DNA of 64,000 bases from Podospora bellae-mahoneyi (Eukaryota > Ascomycota > Sordariomycetes > Sordariales > Podosporaceae), in assembly GCF_035222275.1 (NCBI RefSeq), contig NC_085884.1, positions 1,612,001 to 1,676,000 on the forward strand, given 5' to 3'. The translations under genes and the position numbers were made by a program. Below the pieces are notes generated by a model. That model was not told the origin of the DNA, did no database searches, and was given only the letters and a program-made list of their open reading frames with translations. Shown piece by piece: positions 11,678 through 24,183 of the stretch. Every line of letters starts with the position of its first letter. Position 1 is the first letter of the stretch.

Positions 11678-14197
11678 GACCGATGTCGATATGCGAATTG
11701 GAAGGTTTTATTGTTTGGTTTCCTGAAGTCGAGAGTATGGATGCGACGGGAAGCGTCGCAGTGCAGTCGTTTCGGAGCCAACCGCTGGATTGACGGTATG
11801 GCGCACGGCGTCTGAGCGGCAAACCCCTGAAATGCCGAGCAGATGTCTCACGATAGGGTTTGGGTCGAAGAGCGATTGGGCGACAGGAACAAACAAACGT
11901 GGCGCGCGACTCGGCTCGGAACAAAAAGCAGCAGCTGGTGATATATTAACTACTCCGGTACGCAGGATGCTGTGAACGATTGATTTTCTTCGTATTATGC
12001 TGCGGGCGGCTGCAATAACTATTATGTAGCGAATGTCGTGGTTGTGTGGTGTGGTGTGGTGTGGTGTGGTGTTATGGTGGTGGCTGGTGTGGGTGTGGAA
12101 TGAACGAGTGTCTGGCCGACGTCGAGAAGACGGACGGGCCTATTGTTTGTTAAAGAAGGGGGAAAAAGAGCGACGTGTCGAGGGAATCAGGAATCAGGAA
12201 TCAGGAAATCAGGATGGAGAGAAGGAAAAAAACGAGTCAAGATGCGGTGGGCGATGGGCGCGCAAATGACGAAGAAACTAACGGCGCAAGCGAGAAGGGG
12301 GTAAGCAAGCGCGGGTCCGGAAATCAGACCTGGCATCAAATGTGGGGCACAGCCTATGAAAAGCTGCCGCGAGCATCTTCCAAGATGAGCTAAAACCAAG
12401 GCACAAAGGGAAGCCAGGAACCGGTATCTCGATTGAGAGAGTCGTGATATCAGATGCAGACATTTCCCTGTGTTGTTAGAGATAAGCGTGAAAATGCTCC
12501 AATCCGGTTGCGGCCGCCATCTGATATCATTCTTCCATCCGTCCATCCTTCCGGCCATGGTGGACAAAAACACCGGCCACGGTTAATACCCAACGGTACA
12601 AGCTGAACAGGCGACGGTGCCCCCGCCAGTAAAGTCATGACTTGTACTGCCTCCCCGGAACAGCGTACCCAGACCAGGCCCATGCAGAGCCACTTGTGCA
12701 CTCCCGATTCATGAAGATATTCGGAGTCAGTCAGCGGCCTGCTCTGTTCCCTCCCCACCAACAAGGCCACCGACAGCAGAGGTTGTGAAACAGGCAACGG
12801 TGAGGTGCGGAAACATTGTGGCTTGCAGCTTCACCACTCTGCCCCCGGCTGTGGCGTCCGAATGCTCTCCATGAGGGAACACCCTCATTTCTCACCCCCA
12901 ATCTCGATGCACTTCCCCACTTTGTAGAAAATGTAGAAAAAGTGGACTGCAACTTCGTCAACAGAAATACACCTTGAATATCTCCATTGTGCTTTTTTTC
13001 TTTTTTTTTTCTTTTCTTCTCTTCCTTCTAGAATTGTGAGATGGAGCAATCGATCGGGGCCTGGAAATGAAGGAGGGGCGCGCCTAATCTCTGGACAGGG
13101 CTTGTGGCGGGGAAGACGTTGTTTGGAGATTCGGTGGTTTTATGCCACCGCCAGGCACAGCACCACAGAAACATCGCACATAAACCGCAACGCCTTTCCA
13201 CATTCCAGGGTCCTCCTCCATCTCCAACTCCCCGCGTCTCACGGTTGGCAACTTACATGTCGCACAGTAGGCCGGTCGGTTCGGTTGAGGTTGATGATCC
13301 TCGGGAGCTGATCTCGGGGGAGCAACCTGGGATTGCTGCGGTAGCAAGCAAACGGATCTCGCCGGTATCACCGTCTCGCCCACGATATCCACACTTCGGG
13401 CCCCGATTATTTTCAGCTCCTTTTGAGTTTGGCCACTGTTTCGCTCCACCGGCTTCAGCTGCTTTTACCAGTCGAAGGTCCTTCTCCACGATGGCTTCAT
13501 GCAACGTTTGTCTGGTGTCACTCTGAAAAAGACGTTTTATATCAACGTCCTTTTTCTCATTTCTTTTTCACTTTTTCCTTTTTGCCAGCCCTATCGTGTC
13601 ACCGTTTTCTGGCAACCAAGCAAAGTTGCTGATTTTGCAAAACTTAGCTCCCGGCTGGGCAAGCGGCATTACTCTAGAGAACCCACTGCTAGCTCTTGGC
13701 GACAATGACGGCTTCATCCATGAAGCATCTTCTGAACAAAGCTGTCAGACATAACTGACTTGGTATTTATCTAAGCTAAGTGTCGGCAGGTGTTGGACTG
13801 GCCACTGGATGCCATTTCCAAAGTCCCTTGGTTTTACTATCTGAAGGCACATAGCCTACTTCTCGACTCTTTGCTGTCTTGATCTTACTGAAGCCCCTGA
13901 ATCCGCCATGAGCAGAACAAAAGTAGCGGAGACCATTGCTCCTGCATGAACCCAACGACGTCACAAGATGATATGGGATCGAGGAACAGTGCAGAGGAAG
14001 GAGCAACCCTTTGTCTGTTTGCCAGGTCATGGAGTGGCCCCGTGATGCTCGTCGTTTGAGTCGCTCCAAGGCCCCATCTCAAAAGATGGTCGACCAGCTT
14101 CCTCCTGGCTATTCAAGCCATGACTTTTCCTCTCCTCAACGACTTGCCCTCCAGAAACACAACCAGCCCGTCCAACACCTGCAGAACAAACCTCAAG
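11678..14197. other. Long intergenic region with promoter material
   Basis: No gene is recognised in 2.5 kb. It contains a GTGGT/TGTGG microsatellite at about 12046-12075, a short GAATCAG repeat at about 12183-12213 and pyrimidine tracts near 13000-13025 and 13545-13590. The left part is probably the 5' UTR and promoter of the TBC gene, and the right end the promoter of the small secreted protein. Open frames here are short, overlapping and lack conserved motifs. Confidence 0.5.
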
Positions 14198-14823
14198 ATG
14201 TTCGCCTCTGTCAACACGCTTGCCATCGGGCTCTTCGCCCTCACCACCTTCTTGACCAGCGCTCAAGGAGGCCCGAGCTTCGAGAAATTCCACGACTATT
14301 CCAAGACCTGCATCAACATCACCCTTGATGGTTACGGTCTTTCAGCTGACTGCACACCCCTTGACCCCTCCAAGCCTTTGGTTAAACACCCCATTACCTT
14401 GCTGGACTTCTGCGTTGGTTTCAACGACATCACTATGAAGCTCGCGGCCTCCATATATGGCAAGCTCAGCAGAGACTGCGACAAGTGCATCCTGACTGCC
14501 GATCCTGGGGCTATTCTGCAGTGCGAGCGCGAGTTCTGGGATACGAACGAGGAGAAGTACGCGATCAAGAATGTGACAGGGGATCTGGTTAAGTTGTTAT
14601 TTTCTCTCACTTCCAGACCTTGAATCGTGAAGACACTCACGACCAAGGTTGCTAACAAAGTAAACTTACAACAGACACTGTCTTCACCAACTTTGACGGT
14701 AATATGTCATGCGTCGGGACTGAAACAGAGACCACACCCGACGACTGGACCACTCTTACACCCACCGCCTTCCCCACGACTTTTGCTACCTCGGCTACTG
14801 AAATCAGCACCCAATCGAAATGA
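14198..14823 (+). CDS. Small secreted protein with cyanovirin-N-like (CVNH) fold
   Basis: The start at 14198 is chosen over an upstream in-frame ATG at 14120 because it begins a clear signal peptide (MFASVNTLAIGLFALTTFLT, then SAQG). After it comes a pattern of a CVNH domain: a Cys near the first strand, hydrophobic alternation, DCDKC and a second half with QCEREFWD. CVNH proteins are lectin-like and often secreted in fungi. The frame runs to a stop at 14621-14623. An intron with donor GTTAAGT (14588) and acceptor CAACAG (ending 14674) is likely. The domain would continue after it as DTVFTNFDGNMSC and stop at 14823. However, canonical splicing puts exon 2 one base out of that frame. So the 3' end is uncertain: unusual splicing, a recent one-base change or a sequence error. 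Confidence 0.6.
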
Positions 14824-16649
14824 GATGGATTCGGGCATTTGGAAATAAGGGGGCAAAGTTCGGCTGTGCTGGACTCACATCAACCAGACTGGCTTTGGTG
14901 CCTAGGTAGGTAGTTAGGTCTGTAACTGGTACTTGGTCAGCAAGATGCAGTGTCTTGCCTTCTCTCGTCATCCACAATTCAACAGTAGGTTGGCATCCCG
15001 GTGTCTGGCTCCTGTGAATCGACTTCACCATCGTGAAGATAACAGTGTTCAGGCAATCACCAGAAACCCAACCCATCCTTCTCACACAGGCCTTTATTTC
15101 CCCTTTACCTTCCCTATCACTTACATCCCTCCACGTCTACCTAAGTATGCCCTTTCACATCCAACCAAACATTGAACCTCAAGTGCCAGGCATGACGACA
15201 GACCCCCCATTTATTAACAACAACGAACCAACCCCCTTTCCAGCCCAGAACAGTCTAAATAACAACCGGCAGACCAACAATCATCTTCCACACCCCAAGA
15301 GATCAAAATTGCGATACAAGCTGTGCCACATACCTCAAACACGCGCACTAAAAGACACCCACCCCCAATCACCAAACTAACCGACAAGACCGGACCTTCG
15401 GTGTTGCTAAAGTTCTCCGTTCCTTGGCCAATTTTCTACTTCACTCCTTCCCACCTTGGTTCCGAAATCTCGGACTTCTCTTTGGTGATTTGGGTTTTTT
15501 GGCGCATGGTTGACTTCTTAGCTGACTGTCCATACGTACTAGGAAATAATGTTCTCAGGCCCCAAACTCAAATCCCATAACATCTACCTGCTTCGCAAAA
15601 AACACCATAGTGCAATAAACTACTATAAATAAAGCTCCTAATTGTTCCTCAACATACCTAAATGCACATACCCCATCCCCTGTAAAGTGCCCTTATTCCA
15701 GCCACGCCCAAAGCAGTTCCAGCTAACAGTCCTGACTTCACCAACGTAACCCCAATCCTGAAGAAGAAAAATCGTGACTCATCCCGGACTCAAGGTATAA
15801 AAGGTCCAGCGCTCCCCCAACAAATAAGGTATCTTCTTTCTTTAAGTACCTAGCATGCAAAAGTTTCCAAGTTTTCCTACTTGTATCCCCCAAAAAGGTT
15901 CCCGGAACGGACGGAGTAAGCACTCGCAAGAATCTCCCACATTTGCCCTTTCCCCGCACTTGACACATCCTTAACCTGCTTCCCCCAACACCACTTCCTT
16001 GAATTCTTATACCAGGTTTTGGGACATCATAATCCATACCATCTCGTTGTTTTCTAACAACCTCACCTCACACATATCACTTCACAGTTTAACACAATTA
16101 TTTTACGTTCAAAACATTTCTCATTAACTCCCCTCCTCATATAACTCCCGTCTCGTGTCTAATCATCTATTTATTTTGTCTTGCCAGACTCTCCTTGTCT
16201 TTTTGGACGATTTTGCTTCTTGTCTTGTCACGCGCTTCCCGCCAGACCAAATAAACAGAATAGCATAAATCACCGCTATCAACAGTCGAGTCAAACAACA
16301 AACGCCGTCCTTTGCCTGAAGCGCCGCCACTCAGCCCCGTTCCAGCACAGCGTGGGAACTTTTGAAAGCCACAAACGAGAAAAAATAAAACTCCGAGTCG
16401 GTCCCAACAAAAGTCATTGGGATAATGCTTGGTGTCCGCTCAGGCTGGTCCAGTCCAGGAAAGAGGGGCGTAGAGATGTTGCGTTTGGCCTGAAAGCAAT
16501 GGAACACCTCGCTAGGGACGGCGTGGCAGGGCCGGGAATGATGATAATATATACAGAAGCTCCCCTCTTTTACAACTCCGAGTCATGGCTGAAGGATCGG
16601 GGTAGAGAGAGCAGTAACTTTAGTTGAGTTCCCCATCAACCATACTCAC
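14824..16649. other. Intergenic, no gene seen
   Basis: 1.8 kb with weak coding character, C/A-rich on the plus strand, holding no motif I can name. The right end should contain the 3' UTR of the desaturase. Confidence 0.5.
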
Positions 16650-18150
16650 TCACTTGGCAACAGGAGCGGCAATCTTCGCAGGCGCGGTACCGAGACCGTT
16701 GCGGTTGCGGAAGAAGAGAACACCCTTGGCGGGACCCTCGGCACCTTCGGTGGGCTCAACCCACTGGCACCAACGAGCAGCCTTCCACATGGACTTGATG
16801 AAGCCAACGGGGCCGTCCTTGACATCGGCGCGGTAGTGCTTGCCCATGACGGGCTTGATGGCCTCGGTGGCCTCGTCGGCGTTGTAGAAGGGGATGGTGC
16901 TGACGTAGTGGTGGAGGACGTGGGTCTCGATGATGCCGTGGAGGAGGTGGCGGCCGATGAAGCCAAACTCACGGTCGATAGTGGCGGCGGCGCCCTTGAC
17001 AAAGTCCCACTCCTCCTCGGTGTAGTGGGGAAGCGAGGGGTCGGTGTGCTGGAGGAAGGTGATGGCAACTGTTGCTTCGTTAGCACAAAATTCCCTTTCT
17101 GGTCCAGGATTCGATATCAAACTTACCGAGCCAGTGGTTGACCCACATGTAGGGGAGGAAGTACCAGACAAACATGTTGGCGGTGCCGAATTGTTTGCAG
17201 AGGTACACCAGAATGGAGATGGTGCAGGCAATACCAATGTCGCTCATGATGATAGCCCAGGCATCACGGTTCTCATACAGAGGGCTGCGGGGATCGAAAT
17301 GGTTGACCCCGCCGCCGAAACCGTTCTTCTTGCCCTTGCCACGGCCCTCTCTGTGCCTCTCGTGGTTGTTGTGTCCGGTAACGTTGGTGAGGAGGTAGTT
17401 CCACCAGCCGATGGTCTGCTGGCCAACCAAGTGGATCAAAGTAACGATGGGAGTCTCCTCGGCGAGCTCATGAAGCTCATGGACCATCTTGCCGAGGCGG
17501 GTGGCCTGCTGCTCGCGTGTGCGGGGAAGGAAAACCATGTCGCGCTCCATGTTGCCGGTGGCCTTGTGGTGCTTGCTGTGGCTCAGCTGCCAGCTGTAGT
17601 AGGGGACCAAGAGAGCAGAGTGAAGGAACCAGCCGGTCACGTTGCAGACAGTCTTGGAAGCGGAGAAGGCACCGTGGCCGCACTCATGGGCAAGGACCCA
17701 GATGCCGGTACCGAAGAGACCCTGGAGGAAAGTGTAGACACCCCAGAGGACCACGCGGGCAGCCTTGTTGGGGACGTACTCGGGGGTCACAAAGTTGTGC
17801 CAGAGGTAGAAGGTGGTGGCCAAAAGAGCAATGTCACGGGCGACATAGCTGAAGCTGCGGAGGTTGGACCGCTCGAAGCAGTGCTTGGGAATGGCATCGC
17901 GGATCTCCTTGATGGTGAAGTCGGGGACCTCGAATTCGTTTCCGTAAGTGTCGATGAGCTTGCCGTAATTCTTCTTGGGAGCCGGGGCGTCAGTCGAGGC
18001 AAGAGACGAAAGCGAGGTGGACGAGGCCGAGTGACGGGGAGAATCGGCAGGGGAGGGAGCGTAGCTCGAGACGGCCGAGTCGCCGTTGATAGCCTTTCTT
18101 TGAGAGGCGTTCTTCTCGGCAGCAACGCCGGAAGACTTTCCAGCAGCCAT
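16650..18150 (-). CDS. Delta-12 (omega-6) fatty acid desaturase, FAD2 type
   Basis: Exons 18150-17127 and 17068-16650 encode 480 aa. The intron is 58 bases, with GTAAGT, branch GCTAAC and CAACAG. This ER membrane enzyme would introduce the second double bond into oleate to make linoleate. All three histidine boxes are present: HECGH (155-159), HSKHH (191-195) and HVLHH (391-395). Hydrophobic membrane segments lie between them. The first 60 residues are Ser/Ala-rich and variable, as usual for fungal members. The splice joins NHWL to VAITFLQHTDP, a conserved block, which supports the exon join. The assignment to delta-12 rather than omega-3 rests on overall resemblance, not on a single diagnostic residue. 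Confidence 0.93.
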
Positions 18151-20219
18151 GGTGAGGGATGCCGCACGAGTAATCGGACGAATTGGAGAAGATGGACGCT
18201 GAGGAAAAACAGCTCCGGGTAGTACACCGTGTGCAAGAACAGTAGCAACGGGCGGAAGGGAGGGAAAAAAAAAAGGGTCTGGGGCACGGGTGTTGTTAGT
18301 ACGGCCGGATGGTTAATTTAGGATAGCGTCAGGTAGAGAAGGTGCCACGAACCGTTCAAAAAAAAAAACAGAACCCGATCGGCCACACAGAGAGGGAAAA
18401 GAGAGGATTAGGAAGGCCAGGAGAGGAAGAGAAAAAAGAAGTCCCTTCTCGGTCCGGAAATTTTCGTGTGTGTGCGGCGGTTCGGTCTCCTTATCCGTGG
18501 GTCGATATGTCTGATTTTGTTGGGACACCGCTGCAACAGAAGGACCACCCGGCACAAGTCGATACAGAATATTGCCTGCCACTGCAACCACTTTGTAGCA
18601 CAGTTTGCTGTCAATGCAGGAATGCGCCTTCTCCTTATTAAGTACAAGGCTGGGAGAGCATACATAGAGTTTGCAGCTCTGCGTGAAGGTCACGTATTGG
18701 CCACCTCACCATGGGATGAGGTGGGCAATCTCTTCTCTAGCTCATCCAGATGGCAATGTCTGGATCGATCTGGAGAGCAGAGAGCACCAGAGGCATTCAC
18801 CGCCTCGCCTCTGGAGTGGGTGTGAGTGGCGGGAGACTCACATGCTAGGAACTCTTGACATTCTATTTGCAAGCTGAGCCTGAGACAACGACGCAGTTGA
18901 CCATCATCTAGCATCATGCCGAGGCCCAACCGATTGGCTGCAATTGGAAAAGGGACGGTGCTGGAGCGAACAGGAAGGCTCGAAGGCTAGTGTAGCTGAT
19001 GATCGCCGTAGACTTGCATTTTCCCTTCACGCAGTCCTCTGAACTCGAATTCCAAAGAGTGAGATGGACATTCTGCTGTGCCAGCTGCCAACGATAAGTT
19101 GATCTAGTCAAAGAAACCCTCGGCCTCGGAGTCTCAGGCGCAGTGGCAAGGTCGTCATCCCAGCCCAACCAAACGAAGAAGCACCCCGGATTGACTCGTT
19201 CTTGCTGTTTTGTTTCGTCGACAGTTCTGCAACAAACAACAACAATAACAGCAAGTCCCGTCTTGTCCCTCATCGATAAGATCCGCAATGTGGGGTCCTT
19301 ATTAAGGTGGTGTTGCGGGAACGGATAGGACCCACCAACCACAAATCCCAGCCAGCTGTCAGTGCATCTCCTTCGTCTGAATTCAGATTCTCGACTGCGG
19401 GGGCGGGGTCTTGCCTTCTCTTTGTCAACCACACTCTCATCATCCAGCTGCTAGCCCTCTCCCTTTCCTTCATGTCATCAACCACTGTGTACCTACCCAC
19501 CATCTGTCTCATCCTTCCGTCCCATCCCACTTCCCGGTCAAAACCACCGGTGTTGCCCATCCACCCAAACACAACTTTTTTTTTATTCTCTGCCCCCTGC
19601 TTGCTGTGGCCAGACACACAACACAAAAATGCATGTGCAAATCTTGGCTCTGTGGACCCCCGATTTTGTTGGGGGAGCCTAAACCCCTTTTGTTGAGTGC
19701 TTCAAAACAACCCCTGTCACCTTGCACCCCCCCCTTTGCACCCATGATTGGCCGGACAGACGGAGGCCAAAAACCGAAAAAAATCGGAGGGTTCTGAAAA
19801 TCGGGAGTCCGGGGAGTTGGTTTCTAGCCCCGGATGCCACGTTCTTTCTTTTTTAAAGGTCCAGAGCCGACGCCGAGTCAAGGCTCGGCATTTTCGCCGG
19901 TGGTTTGGTTTTCCCAGGCAACGATTGGACGTTGTCCTCTACGTAGTTGTGAATGCTTATTACCAGAGCCTCAAACTGTCTGTTCGCCCGCCTAGAAAAT
20001 AGATCGGATGGTTCTGGTCAGTTGTCAGGGAAGATAACTGAAACATTTTCCAAAAGCCTTTTTGGAGCTCGAGGCTCAGACATGATGGCACCAGACCACA
20101 ATACCGACGTCACTTATCTCTTGTTTTGTGGATTCAGGCAGGACCGCATTCCGATCCAGAGAGCGCTGAGTGTCTGGCGTCCAAGTCGTGCACTTTTACG
20201 GCCCCACCCACCTTTTTCG
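18151..20219. other. Long intergenic region upstream of the desaturase
   Basis: About 2 kb. The first few hundred bases are the 5' UTR and promoter of the desaturase. The rest has no recognisable gene on either strand. Confidence 0.5.
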
Positions 20220-20365
20220 ATATCTAGCCATAATTCTAGCTATAGGTAAATTTAGTAGCATTTAATATTTTATTAAGACTAACTATGATGAACTATAATA
20301 GGTATTATCATTTATACTTGACAGAAGACGAAATTATAGATATAGTGGTTTGGGGTGCGGCTATA

Positions 20366-20765
20366 TGTCACGGTTTTGGGAGACAGTGGGGCACACCGGA
20401 CCAATCAGGGCTGGACCGGGCGATCGAGCGGGGCTCACGGTCCAGTAGGACGGAACGGACCAATAAGGTGGGGACCGGGGACCGTGGTGGGTCTCACGGT
20501 CCACGGTCCAGTATCGGCCAATCCGGAGAGGACCGAGGACCGTCTGTAAGCCAACGGTCCACGGTCCCCTGATCTATATATACGGAGGACTGGCCGGTGT
20601 AGATAGACAGTTCCGCAGTATGCAATTCAAGCTTGTATTCACAGGATCTAGTGTTTACATTGAGACATCTTGTCGTACACTATCTAGCTGTACCGAACCA
20701 GGATTATTCAGAAGTAGCCTTCAACCGTTATCCCTTTCAGAGGTTCTGGATAGGGGTTCGTCATA
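20366..20765 (+). repeat. Solo LTR related to the chromovirus at 1-7470
   Basis: About 400 bases, starting TGTCACGG and ending GTTCGTCATA, flanked by a 5-base target duplication CTATA (20361-20365 and 20766-20770). From the TATA-like box (about 20575) to the end it closely matches the chromovirus LTRs. Upstream of the box (U3) it is largely different and packed with GGACCGT/ACGGTCC motifs. It shows little RIP, so it appears younger, or escaped RIP as a short copy. It most simply arose by recombination between the two LTRs of one insertion. Confidence 0.88.
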
Positions 20766-20898
20766 CTATAGGCCTGAGGGTATGAGTAAGGAAGTGGGGC
20801 TCTATGAGGATTCGGGGGTTCAGGAGTCATGTATATAAGCGGTCTGCTTCGGACATTCTATTTTAGACAGGATATCGACTTTTATTTTCTTCGTATTT

Positions 20899-21048
20899 AT
20901 GCCTTATACGCGTGCAGGCAGTTCTAGCCCTCTGATCAGACCAATCCGGTGCTTATTGTGTGGCCTGCGAGCCTACAGAGTCTTTTCTTTGTCCTACGTG
21001 AAGTGCGGCCTGCGAGCGAGCTACTGTCACGCAGGTGTGTTTATTTAG
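20899..21048 (+). other. 49-codon Cys/Arg-containing open frame, unknown
   Basis: It starts MPYTRAGSSSPLIRPIRC and has several Cys (RCLLCG, VKCGL, SYCHAG). Together with the Pro-Arg-Cys spacing this faintly recalls small Cys-rich frames seen in fungal repeats. It sits inside eroded repeat DNA directly after the solo LTR and is unlikely to be a host gene. Confidence 0.2.
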
Positions 21049-21814
21049 AGACCTGCTGAGGGTATATTTGTGGTGTTGTGGTTATTTTGTGTATTTCCTC
21101 ACTATTCCATTAATAATAGTACTAACTATAGTAACTTGATCTTAAATTTCGGTAAGCATAATTACTTTAAAGTATTAGCGGCAGTTATAATAGCGAGAGA
21201 TCTAGCTTTACTATTATTAATATAAATAGGCTAAAAAAAGATAATTTTAAAAATAAAAAATACAGGTTTTAATAGTAGTAGTTACTAATTTATAATTATT
21301 TTAATTAAACTTTAGTTTACTAAAAAAGACCTAGCATTTTTGTTAATATCTAGCGCCTATAAATTTTGCTGTAGCTGAATATACTGGCGGATACTGCAAT
21401 AAGTGGGGAGGCAGTGAAAATACATGCAGGACACGGTGAAAATACAGGACTCGCTGGCGTCGATGAACAAAATACCCATTTCCGTGTTGATAGGTCCGCT
21501 GCATATGATATATAACTTACAGCTATCCTTCCTAGTGGAAATGTCAGGAATCTCTAGAGTAGCACGCACCCATGATCATCGTACCGATTCACACGCATGT
21601 CCCGTATCCTCATGAACATGACATTACACCAGCCTCCCATTTGCAGAGCCCTCACTCCCCGCTACCCATGATACAAAATAAAAGGATTCTAGGACAACAT
21701 CACCGGACGCAAAAGCCTCCCGCTTCATGTTCTTCTGCCTGCCTCGAAAAACACACATCACAAAACATGTAAACTATCGCTGAAAAACAAAAAAGGACTA
21801 CTTTATGCCATCTA

Positions 21815-24183
21815 CTAGTTGACAATCTCCTCCGTCTCCTCCAGCACCTCCTCCATGATCTCCTCAATGACCTGCTCCTCACCGTTGGGCGCAACCTCGG
21901 CCGTCTTGGCCTTGAGGAGCTCCTCCACAGGGTCGGCGGGGAGGCCGAGCTCGGCACGCTCCTCGGCAACCTCCTCCTCCACCACCTCGCGCCAGTTGTA
22001 CCAGTCCTCGAGCAGACGGCGTCTCTCCTGGACGACAGCCACGTCGGCGCTGCTGATACGCTCGGCATCCTCTTGCTCAAAGATTCTCGAGTACTCGCGG
22101 AGGTTCTTGCGGATCTGCTTCTGCTCCTCCTTGCTGAGGAGAGTGGCCGGGCGGGGACGCCACGCCCATTGCTTGAACTTCTCAATAGGCTCTTCACGGA
22201 GCTGCTCACCCCTGAAGTCGTAGATGTGGTATCCGTTCTCCATCTATGGTCAAACATCGTCAGCAAAGTGCACATTTTGGGAATTAGTGGAAAACAACAT
22301 ACGGCGTGCTTCCAGGCAGAGGCCCAGGTGGCAACGTAACGTCCAGAGGGGTCCCACTCCACGTCGGTGACGCCATAGTGGTCAGCAGTGTTCATGAGCT
22401 GCAAGTTGGCAGTCAGGTCCTTGTCCGACTCTGGCTTCTCGCCCTCAAAGTCGAGATCGTAGAAGTCGAGATCCGAGCTCTGCGTGTTGTGGACGGTGGC
22501 CACAACAACGAATCTGCCCTTTGGCGACCAGTAGATGGCGTTGCTGTTCTTCTTCTCGAGCGTCCGGAGGTGCTTGAAGTTACCAACAGCGTTCCCCTTG
22601 GCCTTTTCGGGGCAGAAGAAGGCAACAGACGTCTTGGGGGGAACAGCGGTGGCGCCAACGGGCTCAGTCGTCGTGATGGTGACGAATCTGTCACCCTTGG
22701 GCTCCCACGCAAAGTTGATGACTGTGTCCTTGATGGTGTCGACAACCTCGACGGGGACACCTTTCTCCTTGATGCGGAAAATCTCCAGAGTGGTGGCCTG
22801 GGACTTCTTGGACTTGGAATGCCTGTCAACCTTGACGCAGAGGTAGGCACCCTCTGACTGCCAGTGAAGTTTGGCATCGGAAACACTGAAGAGGTTGAGC
22901 GATCTGACGACCTGCTTGGAGGGAATGCTCATGAGACCGACTCTGGCGGGGTTGCTGCCAATCTCGGGGGTCCAGAAGCAGAAAAGCTGCTCATACTCCT
23001 TCACACCTTCTCTCTTCACGGTCGCGGGCGCCCAGTCAAAGTCCACCACGCCGTCAAGCTTCACGGTGGTCTTGTCGAGGAGGTTCATCCTGGGAAGCTC
23101 GTACACAGAGATGGATGTTCCCTGGTTCAGTCTGGCGACGTACTTGTCATCGGCAGACCACTTGAACGCCGGCCAGGGGAACTTGGCGGGCTTCTTGGCC
23201 TCACCATCGGGTCCGGCGGGGGTGTCCTGTTGGGCAAAAGAACGGATGGGCTTGCCGGTCTCGATGTCCCAGATCACATAGTTCTTTCCATCATCGTCGA
23301 TAGACAGCTGGGGGTGGCCCTCATCAGGGATGGAAATAGGCCTGTTGGACCACGTAACGAGGTAGTTTTCGTTGGGCGAGAAGGCAACAAGGTTAACGAA
23401 GGGATGGGCGAAACGCCTGATTCTCGTCCAGGAGGCACCACCCCAGAGCTGAACACCCTGCTGGTGAACTGAGGTGAGATATGTGCCCATGGGCGACCAT
23501 TGCACAAAGGTCTCGGTCCAGTGTGGGCGGTCGACAATGTTCTCGGGCTGGTCCTTTTCGTTGTTCCAAAACACACCGACCGTGTCTCCCCTGTACATGA
23601 CGAACTGATCTCTGCCGCGGCCCGAGGGATCGGCCATGAAGGAGCGGAGGTGCTCCTTTTCTTGGAAAGGCTCGATGGTGGGGGGAGTGTACTCCTCGTC
23701 GATGCGACCCTCACGGCCATAGCGGTCGATGTCGGTCAGCTTGTTGACGCGCAGAGTATGCTTCTTGTCGAGAGGGGAGTAGTCGAGCTGGCGCACGGCT
23801 GCGGCGGCCTCAGCGGGCGATGAGTACTCGACAAAGGCAAAGCTGCAGTTTAATTAGAGGGGGGCACATCATCCAAAAAACAAAACAAAAAAATGTGGAC
23901 CGCCCACGTACCGCAATGACTTGCCATGGTCACCAAAGGGCATGAAGATGGCATCCTCGCTGGTCTTGCCGACCGTGTTGAGCTTCTTCAACAAGAACTT
24001 GACGAGCTTGGGCTTCTGCTCCTCGGTGACCTCGGGAAGGCCGTCGATGACGACAAAGGTGTCGTAGCCCTGCTCGAGCTGGACCTCATATTTCTCCTTG
24101 AGATCCGACACATCAACCTCGTCGTAGTCGAAATCCTCCTCGTCGAGGTTCTCGTCGCGCAGAGTCTCATAGGACGGCGCCAT
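21815..24183 (-). CDS. PRT1: Eukaryotic translation initiation factor 3 subunit B
   Basis: Exons are 24183-23912, 23842-22303 and 22243-21815, 746 aa. eIF3b is a scaffold of eIF3, which binds the 40S ribosome and recruits the initiation complex. The N-terminus MAPSYETL with an acidic stretch is the usual start. An upstream in-frame ATG at 24369 is judged 5' UTR. An RRM covers about residues 40-120 (TFVVIDGLP, then [12 protein letters not shown] spanning intron 1). A WD40-like beta-propeller follows (about 150-600). The C-terminus from [15 protein letters not shown] is helical and charged and binds eIF3i/g in other species. Intron 1 has GTACGT and CTGCAG. Intron 2 has GTATGT and CATAG. Both restore phase. 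It is divergent from CCT2 over 761 bases. Confidence 0.96.

Larger units (their letters stand above)
20220..21360. repeat. Eroded repeat hosting a solo LTR
   Basis: The flanks of the solo LTR (20220-20365 and from 20771) become AT- and TpA-rich, strongest at 21110-21360, as in RIP-affected DNA. If the LTR and one copy of its target duplication are removed, the two flanks join without a gap, so the LTR inserted into an older repeat. The family is not recognised. A 49-codon open frame at 20899-21048 lies within it. Confidence 0.5.

Noticed and set aside
13104-13526. Possible 140-codon protein in the 12-14 kb region
   Set aside because: No motif, several overlapping competing frames and no splice structure; it probably lies in promoter DNA.
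17044-18222. A 392-codon open frame antisense to the fatty acid desaturase
   Set aside because: It mirrors a high-GC, strongly codon-biased gene and is Val/Gly/Asp-rich without motifs. The desaturase on the other strand explains the region fully.
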